64,000 nt of DNA from CAZNVB01 sp964651495. GTDB lineage: Bacteria > Acidobacteriota > Aminicenantia > Aminicenantales > UBA8522. Shown in pieces: positions 52,182-62,100 of the stretch. The notes under the pieces were generated by a model. The model did not search any database. It saw only the letters and a list, made by a program, of their open reading frames with translations, and was not told the origin of the DNA. Every line of letters begins with the position of its first letter. The stretch's first letter is position 1. The stretch covers positions 1 through 64,000 of the forward strand of contig CAZYWP010000004.1 in assembly GCA_964651495.1 (NCBI GenBank). The letters are read 5' to 3'. A program made the position numbers and the translations under genes.

Positions 52182-53732
52182 TTACAGTGGGATGTTGCCG
52201 TGTTTCCTGGGCGGATTCTTGTCCCGTTTGTTCTCCAGCATCCGGAGGGCGGCGATGAGCTTGGGCCGGGTAGAGCGCGGCTCGATGACCTCGTCAAGAT
52301 ACCCTTTTTCGCAGGCGATATAGGGATTGGCGAATTTCTCGCGGAACTCGGCAATCCTGGCCTGCCTGACGGTCTCGGATGCCGATTTCGCTTCGAACTC
52401 GCGCTTGTAGACGATCTTCACCGCCCCTTCGGGCCCCATCACGGCGATCTCGGCCGTGGGATAGGCGAAATTGATGTCGGCCCGGATATGCTTGGAGGCC
52501 ATGACGCAATACGCCCCGCCGTAGGCCTTGCGGGTGATGACCGTGACTTTGGGCACGGTGGCCTCGGCAAAGGCGTACAGAAGCTTGGCGCCATGTCGGA
52601 TGATGCCGCCGTGTTCCTGGGCGACGCCCGGAAGAAACCCGGGGACATCCTCGAACGTGATCAGGGGAATGTTAAAGGCATCGCAAAAGCGGACGAAACG
52701 GGCACCCTTATCGGAGGCGTTGATATCCAGGGCCCCCGCCAGATGGTCCGGCTGGTTGGCCACCACGGCGACCGGCTTCCCGGCTAGACGGCCGAAACCG
52801 ATGACAATGTTCTTGGCCCATTCCGCCTGAACCTCCAGGAAGTTGCTGTCATCCACCACTTCCTTGATCACTCTGCGGATGTCATAGGGCAGGTAGGGGT
52901 CGTCCGGGACGATCAGGTTCATGTCTTCGCTCGTCCGGTCCCACGGGTCGGATGTCTCCTTCTCCGGGGGGTCCTCGAGGTTGTTGTTGGGAATGTATGA
53001 CAGGAGCTCCCGGATGAGCGAAAGGGCATGCGGCTCGTTTTCGGCGGCGAAATGAGCCACGCCGCTCAGGGCGTTGTGGGTCTCCGCGCCGCCCAGTTCC
53101 TCCATGCTGACGTCTTCATGGGTGACCGCTTTGATGACGTCGGGTCCGGTGATGAACATATTGCTGATCTCTTTGGTCATGATGACGAAATCGGTGATGG
53201 CGGGGGAATAGACCGCCCCGCCCGCGCAGGGCCCCATGATGGCGGAAATCTGCGGGATGACTCCGGAGGCCAGAACGTTGCGCAGAAAAATATCCGCGTA
53301 CCCGCCCAGGCTGGCCACTCCCTCCTGAATGCGCGCCCCACCCGAATCATTGAGCCCGATGAGGGGCGCTCCGACCTTCATGGCCAGGTCCATGATCTTG
53401 ACGATCTTGGCGGCGTTGGCGGCGCTGAGGGACCCCCCGAAGACTGTGAAGTCCTGGGCGAAAACGAAGACCTGGCGGCCCTCGATCCGGCCGTAGCCGG
53501 AAACGACGCCGTCTCCGTGAATCCGCTTTTTTTCCATCCCAAAATCCTGGCTGTCGTGGACGACGAGCTTGTCCATCTCCTCGAAAGACCCCTCATCCAG
53601 GAGAAGGCTGATCCTTTCCCGCGCGGTCAGCTTGCCGGCCTGGTGCTGCTTCCCGATCCGGTCGGCGCCGCCGCCCAGCTCGGCCAGCCTGTTTTTTTCC
53701 CGGAGGTTGCCGATTTTTTTCTCGATGCTCAT
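52182..53732 (-). CDS. Acyl-CoA (probably propionyl-CoA) carboxylase carboxyltransferase subunit
   Basis: 516 residues of the PccB/MmdA type, with fused N and C crotonase-like halves. Motifs include TARERISLLLDEGSFEE near the start, the biotin/acyl-CoA pockets DSGGARIQEG and GPCAGGAVYSPA, and the later PGFLPGVAQEHGGIIRHGAK and RKAYGGAYCVM. It transfers CO2 from biotin to an acyl-CoA, most often propionyl-CoA giving methylmalonyl-CoA. No membrane beta subunit for a sodium-pumping decarboxylase is present, so carboxylation is preferred. It follows the transaldolase gene by 22 bases and abuts the biotin carboxylase gene. Confidence 0.93.
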   Translation of the reverse strand: MSIEKKIGNLREKNRLAELGGGADRIGKQHQAGKLTARERISLLLDEGSFEEMDKLVVHDSQDFGMEKKRIHGDGVVSGYGRIEGRQVFVFAQDFTVFGGSLSAANAAKIVKIMDLAMKVGAPLIGLNDSGGARIQEGVASLGGYADIFLRNVLASGVIPQISAIMGPCAGGAVYSPAITDFVIMTKEISNMFITGPDVIKAVTHEDVSMEELGGAETHNALSGVAHFAAENEPHALSLIRELLSYIPNNNLEDPPEKETSDPWDRTSEDMNLIVPDDPYLPYDIRRVIKEVVDDSNFLEVQAEWAKNIVIGFGRLAGKPVAVVANQPDHLAGALDINASDKGARFVRFCDAFNIPLITFEDVPGFLPGVAQEHGGIIRHGAKLLYAFAEATVPKVTVITRKAYGGAYCVMASKHIRADINFAYPTAEIAVMGPEGAVKIVYKREFEAKSASETVRQARIAEFREKFANPYIACEKGYLDEVIEPRSTRPKLIAALRMLENKRDKNPPRKHGNIPL

Positions 53733-53754
53733 GTTGACCTATCCGCAGATGAGA

Positions 53755-54399
53755 TTACTTTTTCACCTTTCCCCAGTCTTGCAAAAATTTTTCCATTCCG
53801 CTGTCGGTCAGAGGATGCTTGACCAGCTTGGCGATCACGGAAAAGGGGATGGTGGCGATGTCCGCCCCGAGGAGAGCCGCATCGACCACTTGCCGGGGAT
53901 GACGGATGCTGGCCACGATGACCTCGGTCTCGAAGCCGTAGTTGTCGAAAATGATGAGGATTTCTTTGACCAGGCCCATGCCTTCCTGGGAAATGTCGTC
54001 CAGGCGCCCGATGAACGGGCTGACGTAGCGCGACCCGGCCTTGGCCGCGAGAAGGGCCTGGGTGGAGGAAAAAACCAGAGTGGTGTTGACACTGATGCCC
54101 TCTTGAGCCAGAACCCGCGTCGCTTTGAGGCCGTCCAGCCCAACGGGAATCTTGACCACGACGTTGGGCGCGATCTTGGCCAATTCCCGGGCCTCGGGGA
54201 TGATCTCCTCGGCTCTGGTCATGACACACTCAACGCTGACCGGGCCGGGACAGACCCGGCAGATCTCCTTGATGAGGTCCTCAAAACGCGCGCTCTCCTT
54301 GGAACAGAGAGACGGATTGGTGGTGACTCCGTCCAGGATTCCCCATCCGGCCACATCCCTGATTTCAGTTAGGTTCGCGGTGTCCAGAAAAAATTTCAT
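53755..54399 (-). CDS. Transaldolase / fructose-6-phosphate aldolase (TalC/FSA type)
   Basis: 214 residues, the short decameric subfamily length. The N-terminus MKFFLDTANLTEIR, then GVTTNPSL (24-31), and the Schiff-base lysine K83 in VVKIPVG are present, as are SSTQALLAAKAGSRYVSPFIGRLDD and the C-terminal DSGMEKFLQDW. The reaction is transfer or cleavage of a dihydroxyacetone unit from fructose 6-phosphate; transaldolase versus aldolase activity cannot be read from the sequence. GGGAGG lies 5 bases upstream of the start. The 154 bases upstream to the FAH gene hold no recognisable gene. Confidence 0.93.
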   Translation of the reverse strand: MKFFLDTANLTEIRDVAGWGILDGVTTNPSLCSKESARFEDLIKEICRVCPGPVSVECVMTRAEEIIPEARELAKIAPNVVVKIPVGLDGLKATRVLAQEGISVNTTLVFSSTQALLAAKAGSRYVSPFIGRLDDISQEGMGLVKEILIIFDNYGFETEVIVASIRHPRQVVDAALLGADIATIPFSVIAKLVKHPLTDSGMEKFLQDWGKVKK

Positions 54400-54553
54400 C
54401 GGTCCTCCCTAACGTCTGCTCATTCTTGCATCGGCTTCGCCGGTTTCGGCCTCCGCTCTCCGCCGGAACTTCCGGCCTTCAACCTGTCTTTTCTCATCTG
54501 CGTCAGAACGCAGATCCCGCCAGCCGGCCCGCCCACAGTCTTCCGATCGTTGT

Positions 54554-55321
54554 CTATGAATCGATTTTCCTGACCGTGTTGGACAGGGTCCCGATTCCCT
54601 CGATCTGGACATCCACCCGGTCCCCGGGCGTCAGCGGGCCGATCCCGGCCGGAGTCCCCGTCGTTATGATATCGCCGGGCAGAAGAGTCATCACCCCGGA
54701 GATAAAGCGGATGAGCCTGGGCACGGGAAAAATCATGTTCGCGGTGCTGGCGGACTGTCTGAGCTTTCCGTTGAGGAATGTCTTGACCCGCAGCCGGGAA
54801 GGGTCAAGTCCCGTGGCGATGCAGGGCCCGACCGGGGCAAACGTATCGAACGATTTAGCCCGGGTGAACTGAACATCTTTCTGCTGAAGGTCACGAGCGG
54901 TGACGTCGTTCAGGCAGGTGTAGCCGAGGATGTAGGGGCTTACATCGTCATCTTCCTCGATATCCTTCGCCATTTTTTTAATGACCACGGCCAACTCCCC
55001 TTCATAGTCGACCCGCCAGCTGGTCTTGGGATAAATGATCGCCTCATGGGGGCCGATGACCGCCGAGGGCGGCTTCAGGAAAATCAACGGCTCTTCCGGA
55101 AGCCGGCGTCCCATTTCCCGGCCGTGGGCCCGGTAATTCGTTCCGACCGCGACGATCTTACTGGGATCGACCGGGGGCAGAAGGGAGACCGAGCCGATAG
55201 CGATCCCCTTCTCCGCGATCCTGAATTCGGCGAAAATGGACCCTTCGATCGGGTAGAGCGTTTCTGTTTTGAGCGCGCCGTACAGTGTTTTCCCGCGGTG
55301 TTTGAAGCGGTAGATCTTCAA
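54554..55321 (-). CDS. Fumarylacetoacetate hydrolase family protein
   Basis: 255 residues, single FAH domain. The active region includes VGTNYRAHGREMG, the metal-binding acidic residues in WRVDYEGELAVVIKK, DVTARDLQQKD, KSFDTFAPVGPCI and the C-terminal TGTPAGIGPL. Family activities include acylpyruvate hydrolysis, oxaloacetate decarboxylation or tautomerisation and 2-hydroxyhepta-diene-dioate isomerisation; the substrate is undetermined. The start overlaps the Fn3 lipoprotein stop by 4 bases. An oxaloacetate-related repair role would fit the carboxylase context, but that is speculation. Confidence 0.9.
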   Translation of the reverse strand: MKIYRFKHRGKTLYGALKTETLYPIEGSIFAEFRIAEKGIAIGSVSLLPPVDPSKIVAVGTNYRAHGREMGRRLPEEPLIFLKPPSAVIGPHEAIIYPKTSWRVDYEGELAVVIKKMAKDIEEDDDVSPYILGYTCLNDVTARDLQQKDVQFTRAKSFDTFAPVGPCIATGLDPSRLRVKTFLNGKLRQSASTANMIFPVPRLIRFISGVMTLLPGDIITTGTPAGIGPLTPGDRVDVQIEGIGTLSNTVRKIDS

Positions 55322-56409
55322 GCCGGACCATCCCTCATGACACCGCTCGCCGGACTGGATTTCGGGCTCTCATTCCCGGCGGTGTCCAAAGCAGTTATAG
55401 CATAAACATATCGCTTGTTCTTTTCAACTCCGGAATCGGAATAGGAGTTCTCGGTCGCGGCCAGCTCTTGGAGAAGTGCAAACGCGGCCTGTTTCTCCTC
55501 TCTGCGCCAGACCCTGTAGCCCGCGAGATCGGGCTCCGGGCCGGCCTCCCAGCTCAAGGCGATAACGCCCGCCCCGGCCACGGCCGTCAGGCCCGTCGGC
55601 GCCGCCGGGGGAAAAACGTCTTTGGCTTCGACTTCGACGACTTCCGAGTCCTCGCTCTCCGCCAGAGGTCGGGAACCCGAGGCCGCCGCCCGGATAAAAT
55701 AGCGGTAGGTCCGGCCGAAAACGATATCTCCGTCACGAAATTCCAGTCCCTTGACCGGGGAAGGATTTACAGCCGCCGCCGTCGCTTTCTCTTCCGAGCG
55801 ATAGATGTTGTAGGCGAACGGCTCGGCCGCGACGGCCGCCTCAGTTTTCACCGCGGAGGCCTCCCAGCGGACCTCGATATGATCCGAAAAGACTGTGGCC
55901 CGGACGCGGCGGGGCGGGTCCGGCATCGCCCGGACCTCGATGGAACGGGGCTCCGAAAAATCGGAAACCCGTTTTTTTGCATCCTGGGCCCTCAGGGCGA
56001 AGGTCAAGATCCTGGTGCCGTCTCCACCCTTCTCCGGAACATGCACATAGGATAGTCCGGCTTCCGTTCCGCCGTCGCGGAGAGGCGATGCCGGCTGACT
56101 TTGCTTGACCCTGGCCAGGAGCTCCGCCCGGCCCCGGAAATCCTCTATTGACACTTCCTCTTTAGAGGTCTCCTTGTCTTCGGCCATCCAGATTTCGACC
56201 TCGGAAACGGACGGCAGGGGATTCCCGTCCACGTAAGCGGACGGGTTGGTCCAGGTCAGAATGACCTGCCCCCCCCGCTGACTCAAGGTCAGGTTCTGGA
56301 CCGGCTGGGGAACGCGGACGAGTGGCGGCAGGAGCGGACCCTTCTTGCCGCAGAAGGAAAAAAGAAGGCCGCAGAATAAGGAGAGCAGAATGGCGCGCCT
56401 GATCATCAA
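55318..56409 (-). CDS. Lipoprotein with fibronectin type III-like domains
   Basis: 363 residues. The signal peptide ends in LFSFC (probable lipidated C20), followed by GKKGPLLPP, a motif common after the lipid Cys in small lipoproteins. Three beta-sandwich Fn3-like units can be seen: about 38-145 (VQNLTLSQRGGQVILTWTNP), about 155-255 (PRRVRATVFSDHIEVRWEAS) and about 262-350 (PTGLTAVAGAGVIALSWEAG ending TALDTAGNES). It may be a surface or periplasmic binding protein. It overlaps hslU by 4 bases upstream and the FAH gene by 4 bases downstream. Confidence 0.82.
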   Translation of the reverse strand: MMIRRAILLSLFCGLLFSFCGKKGPLLPPLVRVPQPVQNLTLSQRGGQVILTWTNPSAYVDGNPLPSVSEVEIWMAEDKETSKEEVSIEDFRGRAELLARVKQSQPASPLRDGGTEAGLSYVHVPEKGGDGTRILTFALRAQDAKKRVSDFSEPRSIEVRAMPDPPRRVRATVFSDHIEVRWEASAVKTEAAVAAEPFAYNIYRSEEKATAAAVNPSPVKGLEFRDGDIVFGRTYRYFIRAAASGSRPLAESEDSEVVEVEAKDVFPPAAPTGLTAVAGAGVIALSWEAGPEPDLAGYRVWRREEKQAAFALLQELAATENSYSDSGVEKNKRYVYAITALDTAGNESPKSSPASGVMRDGPA

Positions 56410-57797
56410 AGGATGAACCGCCGGAGGTCCTGGTCCTTGAGGATGTCCTCGAGCTGCCTCTCGACGTAAGCCTTGTCGATCAGGATGTTTTTCTCCTTGA
56501 TGTCCGGGGCGGCGAAGGAAATCTCCTCCATGACCTTCTCGAGGATCGTGTGAAGGCGGCGGGCTCCGATGTTTTCCGATTCCTCGTTGACTTTCTCGGC
56601 GATCTCGGCGATGACGTCGACCGCGTCCGGGCTGAACTCGACCCCCACGCCTTCGGTCTCCATCAGGGCCATATATTGCTTGATCAGGGCATTCTCCGGC
56701 TCGACGAGGATGCGGATGAAATCCTCCGTGTGCAGGGAGGTCAGCTCGACACGGATAGGAAACCGGCCCTGAAGTTCGGGGATCAAGTCGGACGGCTTGG
56801 AGACGTGAAAGGCGCCCGCCCCGATGAAGAGAATGTGGTCGGTCCGGACCAGGCCGTAGCGGGTGTTGACCGTCGTCCCCTCGATAATCGGCAGCAGGTC
56901 GCGCTGCACGCCCTCCCGGCTCACCTCGGGTCCGTGTCCCGACTCGCGGCCGGCGATCTTGTCGACTTCGTCCAGGAAGATGATTCCCGAGTGCTCGACC
57001 CGCTCGACGGCCAGCCGGGATACCTGGTCCATGTCCACCAGGCGCTTTTCCTCGTCTTCCATCAGGAATTCCCGGGCTTCCTTGATCTTGATTTTTCTCT
57101 TCTTGGATTTTCCGCCCAGAAAACCGGGAATGATTTCCTGGATATGGATGCCGATCTCCTCCACTCCGGCATTGGAAAAAATCTCGAACGGCGAGCTCAT
57201 TTTCTCCTTGATTTCGACCTCGATCAGGCGTTCTTCGAGGAGGCCGTCCTGGAGCTGCCGGCGCAGCTTTTCCCGGGTTTCCTGGAAGCGGGCGTAATCG
57301 CCTTCGGCCAGGACGTTCTCTTTTCGGCGCAACGGCGGCAGGAGGAGGTCGAGGATCTTCTCTTCGACGTTGGTCACGGCCTTATCCCTGATCTCCGCAA
57401 TTTTTTCCTGTTTGACCATGTCGAAGGAGATGCGGACGAGGTCCCGGATCATGGATTCGACATCCCGGCCCACATATCCGACTTCGGTGAACTTGCTGGC
57501 CTCGATCTTGAGAAAGGGCGAGGAGGTCAGCTTGGCCAGGCGGCGGGAAATCTCGGTCTTTCCGACCCCGGTAGGTCCGATCATCAGGATGTTCTTGGGA
57601 GCGATTTCATCGGCCAGCTCGGGGGGCAGCTTGCGGCGCCGGTAGCGGTTCCGCAGGGCGATGGCGACTGCCCGCTTGGCCGCCCTCTGGCCGATGATGT
57701 ACTTGTCCAGCTCGGCGACGATTTCCTTCGGCGTCAGCTCGGTTTCTCTCGCCTCAGCGGCGGGATTTTCCGTTGATTTGAGCAGCGCGACAGCCAT
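56406..57797 (-). CDS. hslU: ATP-dependent protease ATPase subunit HslU
   Basis: 463 residues. The conserved N-terminus TPKEIVAELDKYIIGQRAAKRAVAIALRNRYRR, Walker A GPTGVGKTEI (about 74-81), Walker B IIFLDEVDKI, the intervening I domain and the terminal DLRRFIL, which inserts into HslV, are all visible. It unfolds substrates and feeds the HslV peptidase. The start directly follows the hslV stop. It ends with a 4-base overlap with the Fn3 lipoprotein gene. Confidence 0.96.
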   Translation of the reverse strand: MAVALLKSTENPAAEARETELTPKEIVAELDKYIIGQRAAKRAVAIALRNRYRRRKLPPELADEIAPKNILMIGPTGVGKTEISRRLAKLTSSPFLKIEASKFTEVGYVGRDVESMIRDLVRISFDMVKQEKIAEIRDKAVTNVEEKILDLLLPPLRRKENVLAEGDYARFQETREKLRRQLQDGLLEERLIEVEIKEKMSSPFEIFSNAGVEEIGIHIQEIIPGFLGGKSKKRKIKIKEAREFLMEDEEKRLVDMDQVSRLAVERVEHSGIIFLDEVDKIAGRESGHGPEVSREGVQRDLLPIIEGTTVNTRYGLVRTDHILFIGAGAFHVSKPSDLIPELQGRFPIRVELTSLHTEDFIRILVEPENALIKQYMALMETEGVGVEFSPDAVDVIAEIAEKVNEESENIGARRLHTILEKVMEEISFAAPDIKEKNILIDKAYVERQLEDILKDQDLRRFIL

Positions 57798-58325
57798 TCA
57801 CAGCTCCTCGACGACGACCTGATCGTTAGTATAAACACAGATGCCGGCGCTGATAAGCAGGGCCTCGAGAGCGATCTCCTTGGCCGAGAGGTCGGCGTAC
57901 TTGATGAGGGCCCGCGCCGCCGCCAGAGCGTACGGCCCGCCAGAGCCGATGGCGATGATCCCGTCGTCCGGCTCGACGACGTCCCCCGTCCCCGAAATCA
58001 GGAAGGCGCTGTTTTTGTCGGCCACGACGAGCAGAGCTTCGAGCTGCCGCAGGGCTTTGTCCAGACGCCAGTCCTTGGCCAGCTCGATCGCCGCCCGGGA
58101 CAGGTTGCCGCGGTATTCTTCCAGCTTGTTCTCGAACCGGGAGAAGAGGGCAAAGGCATCTGAGGTGGCGCCGGCAAACCCGGCCAGGACCTTGTCCTTG
58201 TGCAGCCGGCGGATTTTTCTGGCCGTCTGCTTGAGGATGGTCTGGCCCATCGAGACCTGGCCGTCGCCGGCCATGGCCAGCTGCCCTTTATGCCGAACAC
58301 AAATGACTGTCGTTGCGCGTATCAT
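57798..58325 (-). CDS. hslV: ATP-dependent protease peptidase subunit HslV
   Basis: 175 residues of proteasome-beta fold. The MIRATTVICVRHKGQLAMAGDGQV start shows that the catalytic Thr is residue 5, so a four-residue propeptide (MIRA) must be removed, whereas in Escherichia coli only Met precedes it. K38 and the GDGQVSMGQT block are typical. The ribosome site GGAAAGGATGAGG precedes the ATG, and a good promoter lies 22 bases upstream. It is the first gene of the long minus-strand run that continues to fabD. Confidence 0.95.
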   Translation of the reverse strand: MIRATTVICVRHKGQLAMAGDGQVSMGQTILKQTARKIRRLHKDKVLAGFAGATSDAFALFSRFENKLEEYRGNLSRAAIELAKDWRLDKALRQLEALLVVADKNSAFLISGTGDVVEPDDGIIAIGSGGPYALAAARALIKYADLSAKEIALEALLISAGICVYTNDQVVVEEL

Positions 58326-58346
58326 GCCTCATCCTTTCCCGAGATC

Positions 58347-58375
58347 ATGATAAACCACCCCCGCGGCAATGTAAA
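58347..58375 (-). promoter_or_regulatory. Predicted promoter of the hslVU operon
   Basis: Minus-strand TTTACA (58370-58375), 17-base spacer, TATCAT (58347-58352), both 5 of 6 consensus. It gives a leader of about 15 bases containing the ribosome site. The decayed MITE lies just upstream (58391-58447). Confidence 0.6.
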
Positions 58376-58390
58376 GCCAGGCAGGAGCAA

Positions 58391-58447
58391 GCATCTTCTA
58401 TGATGATGTGATGGGGGCGGGTCCTGTCGCGTCCCCGACTCGTCCTC
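58391..58447 (-). mobile_element. Decayed remnant of the 184-bp MITE
   Basis: In reverse orientation to the two full copies, GCATCT followed by GTGAT (58391-58412) resembles a terminal repeat. GGGTCCTGTC (58419-58428), GCGTCCCCG (58429-58437) and CGTCCTC (58441-58447) then match the same element segments in order, with small deletions. The left half and the other terminus are missing. It lies in the hslV-to-YdbL-like gap and reaches the stop codon of the YdbL-like gene. Confidence 0.5.
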
Positions 58448-59022
58448 TAGGATTTCTTGACCCAGGTTCCGTCCTCGTTTTGGACCCACCAGCCAGGCTG
58501 GGAGTTGCGAATCCAACTCTCGGCGAAAATTTTTTGGATGCGCGGGATCTGGCTGGACTCGATGTTCAGAGCTCCGGCCACCTCGGCGTAGAGGCTCTTC
58601 CGGTCCGCATTCTCCTCTTTGGCGAGGCTGCGGAGGTCGGCCTTTTCCTTGAGCGACAGGCCGGCTTCCTCCCTGATTTCGATAAACCCGTTGTTGGCCT
58701 CGCCCAGGCTGCCCCGTTCGAAAAGGGGCTGGAGCTTGGGGAAGCGGGCTCGGAGCGACTCCTTGAGGGCCCGGATCGCCGGGCTGGACACCTCGGTTTC
58801 CTGTTGGGCATGAGCCGCCGGAACGAAGGAAAAGGAACCGGAGAGAACAGAATCCGTGCCCTTGTCCTTCTCTTTTTCGGCCGGCCGGCGGACGTCCTCG
58901 ACGATTTCATCGGCCGCTTTCTTGACCGTGGCTTCAGGGAAGTAGATGTTGATAGTGACACACGCCCAGACGATGAATACAGACGCGCCCGCGAGAATCC
59001 ATCCGACTGTTTTTTTTCTCAT
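58447..59022 (-). CDS. YdbL-like DUF1318 envelope protein (probable lipoprotein)
   Basis: 191 residues from the ATG at 59022, chosen for GGAGAGAGG upstream. The hydrophobic N-terminus ends in VWAC, a probable lipobox, followed by VTINIYFPEATVKKAADEIVEDVR, the characteristic DUF1318 opening. A disordered Lys/Glu stretch precedes the second half (about 85-191), which contains AIRALKESLRARFPKLQPLFERGSLGEANNGFIEIRE and ends PGWWVQNEDGTWVKK. Escherichia coli YdbL is encoded with YdbH and YnbE, which form a periplasmic lipid-transport bridge. The AsmA-like gene upstream here fits YdbH. Confidence 0.82.
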   Translation of the reverse strand: MRKKTVGWILAGASVFIVWACVTINIYFPEATVKKAADEIVEDVRRPAEKEKDKGTDSVLSGSFSFVPAAHAQQETEVSSPAIRALKESLRARFPKLQPLFERGSLGEANNGFIEIREEAGLSLKEKADLRSLAKEENADRKSLYAEVAGALNIESSQIPRIQKIFAESWIRNSQPGWWVQNEDGTWVKKS

Positions 59023-59118
59023 CTTGCCTCTCTCCAGAAGAAAAATCATTCCTCTATTATTATATGGATAGAACTGCCAAAAGAAAAATATCAGCTGCGG
59101 AATTTGGGAGGTGAGTGT

Positions 59119-62100
59119 TCAATATTTTTTTGAGTCACCGATTCTTTTCAGCCGGCTGACCATATCTTTGAAACTGATCATCTTGCTCGGGTCCCGGTTG
59201 ATGATATTGATCCCGAACGGCCTGGCCCTGCGGACGAGATACTCGACGCCGTCCTCCTCGATCAGACCGCCGAGCAGGAAGACGTCATTCTTCAACGAAC
59301 ACTGGATCCCGATCCTCTCGTAGGGAAACGCGGGGACAAAGCGCAGGAAAAATGACTGCGAGGGGACGGCACCCTCCCCCTGGCTGAGAATGGTTAGGCT
59401 GTCGACGGCTTTCAGGCTGAATGTCTGCCGGACCCCCTCTTTTTTCACCGACTCAAGCCTGAAGCGGAAGCTCTCCGGCTGGCCGTAGGAGAAGGCCAGC
59501 CCCTCGATCTCCCCCCTGACAATCCCCGTCACCCGGCCAAAGGGGAGAGCATTGGTCATTTGTTCCAGGTCCAGACCGGCAAAGGAGACGTCCAGTATGG
59601 TCGTCCGTCTCCTGGAAAACGGCCGCTCCAGCCGCAGATTCCGGAGCGTTACGGTGCCGGAGAAAAGGCTGCCCCTGGCTTCACCCTGCAGGGCAATCTT
59701 ATCCGAGCTGATTTCCACAGAGGGAAAATCGGCCGAGAAGCCGCCGGTCAAGAGGCTTCCGGCGGGCGCGGGGAGGACCCGAGCGAGATCGCCGTCTCGA
59801 AAGACGAGCGAGGTCCGGCCTTCAACCCGAAAGCCGTAGGGATCGACAGTGAAGGTCGTGGCGCCGAACGATGCCCGGCCTCCCCAGAGATCGATGGCCA
59901 CCGGCCGGATCTGCCAGCGGTTGGGGAAACTCGATATTTCGAGCCGGAGCGGTCCGAGCGTCAACCCGGAGCCGCGCACCTCTACCACCCGGAAATATCC
60001 TCCGTTTTCCTCCTTGGGTTCTGCCTGCTTCGTTTCCAACCCGCCCCGCACAAAACAAACGGGCAGCCGGGCTTCTATGCCGGCGAGGGTCGGAATCCCG
60101 TTTCTTCCTCCGATGCTGCCGTTCTGAACTTGGATTTGTCCGACATAGGAGAACAAATCGCCGGCCCTCTGCAGCCGGGCGTCGGAGCTCAGGGCGCCGC
60201 TCCAGGCAGCCGCAAACCCGACTTTCCCGCCCGGTCCTCCGATAAGGGCCAGCAGAGAGGCCGGATCCTCGAGTAAGACGGAGACTTGAAGGTCGAAGGA
60301 GGCGGGATTCCCGGCTTTCGCATATCCCGTCACGCCGGCCCGCCCGACGGGAAGAAGCGAGAGTTCCAGCGCCTCGATAGCGACACTCCGGGCGGGAACG
60401 ACATATTCGCCGCGCCACCGGCCCCGGAGCGGATGGGCCGCCCAATCGACGTAGTATTCCCTCCAGAGGGTCTCCCCATTGGCCAAACTGAAAGAGCAGT
60501 CGAGGGAAAGAGCCCGGCCGGAGGGCGAATAGCCGCCGGAGAAGCGGAGCTCGGGCGCGAGTCCCTCGGCGGTGGCGGTGGACCCCGGGTTGTTGAACTG
60601 GAGGCCTTCGGCAGAGAAGGTGCCGCTCCCTTCCCATTTTCGCTCCGGCCGCGTTATCTCTTCGGCCGCGACCTCGAAGGCGACTTTTCCCCCAGGATTC
60701 CAGCTCGAAACCCCGGCCGGCACAAAGGGATGGAAAAACCGAAGCGTCCGGCCGAGGTCCAGGGCGGAGCTTCGGACGCGGATCGATCGTTTGCTTCCGA
60801 ATCCCAGTCCGACCTCTGCCTGAATATGGAACGGGGAAAAATCGCGGCACTCCAGTTTCAGGGAGTCGAAGAAAAGCCGCCTCTTGCTTCGCTCCAAACG
60901 ACCCTGGCCTTCGGCCGCGACATCGGCCAGGATTCTCTCTTCTCCCCCGATGCGGAGGCGCACTTCTTCCGCCTTTCCTTGGATGGAGGGAAGGAAGAGG
61001 AGCGAGGGGGTCAGGCGGAGCTCGACCCCCGCCGAGATGTTCCGAACGCTCAGGTTCCGGGTAATCAAATCTCCCTTCCTCAGGGCGAGCCGGCCCGCCG
61101 TCTCGATCTCCGGAAGAACACCCTTAACAGTCAAAACTCCGGAGAGGGAAGACCTCCAGGTGAATTCACGCCCGGAATAGGAAAATCCGGCATCGTTGAA
61201 CGACGTCCTGAGCCGGACTTCCGTCCTCGGGCCGCGCTCCCTGGTGTGCCGCAACTCTCCTTCCACGGCGATCTCGCCTCCGACCTCCAGGGCAGCCAGC
61301 CGGGATGAAAGATAGGGTTTCAGGCGCTCAAGGATGGCGGCCGGGGAAAGAGAGGCGCGGAGACTCCAGTCAAGCGAAGAGTTTTTCCCCAGGCGGACCT
61401 GGAGAGGGCCCGAAGCCCGGGCCAGCGAAGGCAGGGCGATGTCGAGCTCGGAAAAGGAGAGCCGGTTTTCTTCCTCGAGGTACTCGCAGCGCATCTTGAG
61501 GGCGATTTCCTCCGCCGGGGAAACCTCGGTATTGTTCCACATCCCCCGCGGCGAGCCGACCGTCACCTCGCCCCTAAAAGCCGGCCTTCCCGCGAGCTGG
61601 AGCTCTCCCGCCGACCGCAGCGACCCGGAAAAAGACAGCCTGTCCCGGTCAGAACCGAAAGCGGTCCGCACAGCGCTCATGGAGAACAGGAATACCCCCC
61701 GTTGGTCAGAGGAACGGAGGTCGAGGTCCGCCCCGACCATCTCGGCCCGGCCTCCCGGGAAGGACATCTCCACTCCCGCATTCCTGATTTGCAGCGGGCC
61801 CAGGCGTTGCAGGCCCTCGGCCGCCGACTTCCAATCGATTCTCTGTCTTTTCGCCGGGTCCACGCTTATCCGGAGCAGGGCATTTTCGACGGTTATCTCG
61901 GTGAAGAGCGGCCGATGGCGGGAGAACAGCCTGCCCAGGCTTCCCCCCGCCTTGATCCTGCCCAGCTCCAGACTCAGGTCCTGTCCCCTAAATGTTCCCG
62001 CCGCCTTCAGCCCGTCGACCTCGACTTGCAGCGGAAAAAGCCGGTAATCCAGTTTCTCGGCAGCAATAATAAACCCGGTCCGCCGACTAAAATAGGAGAA

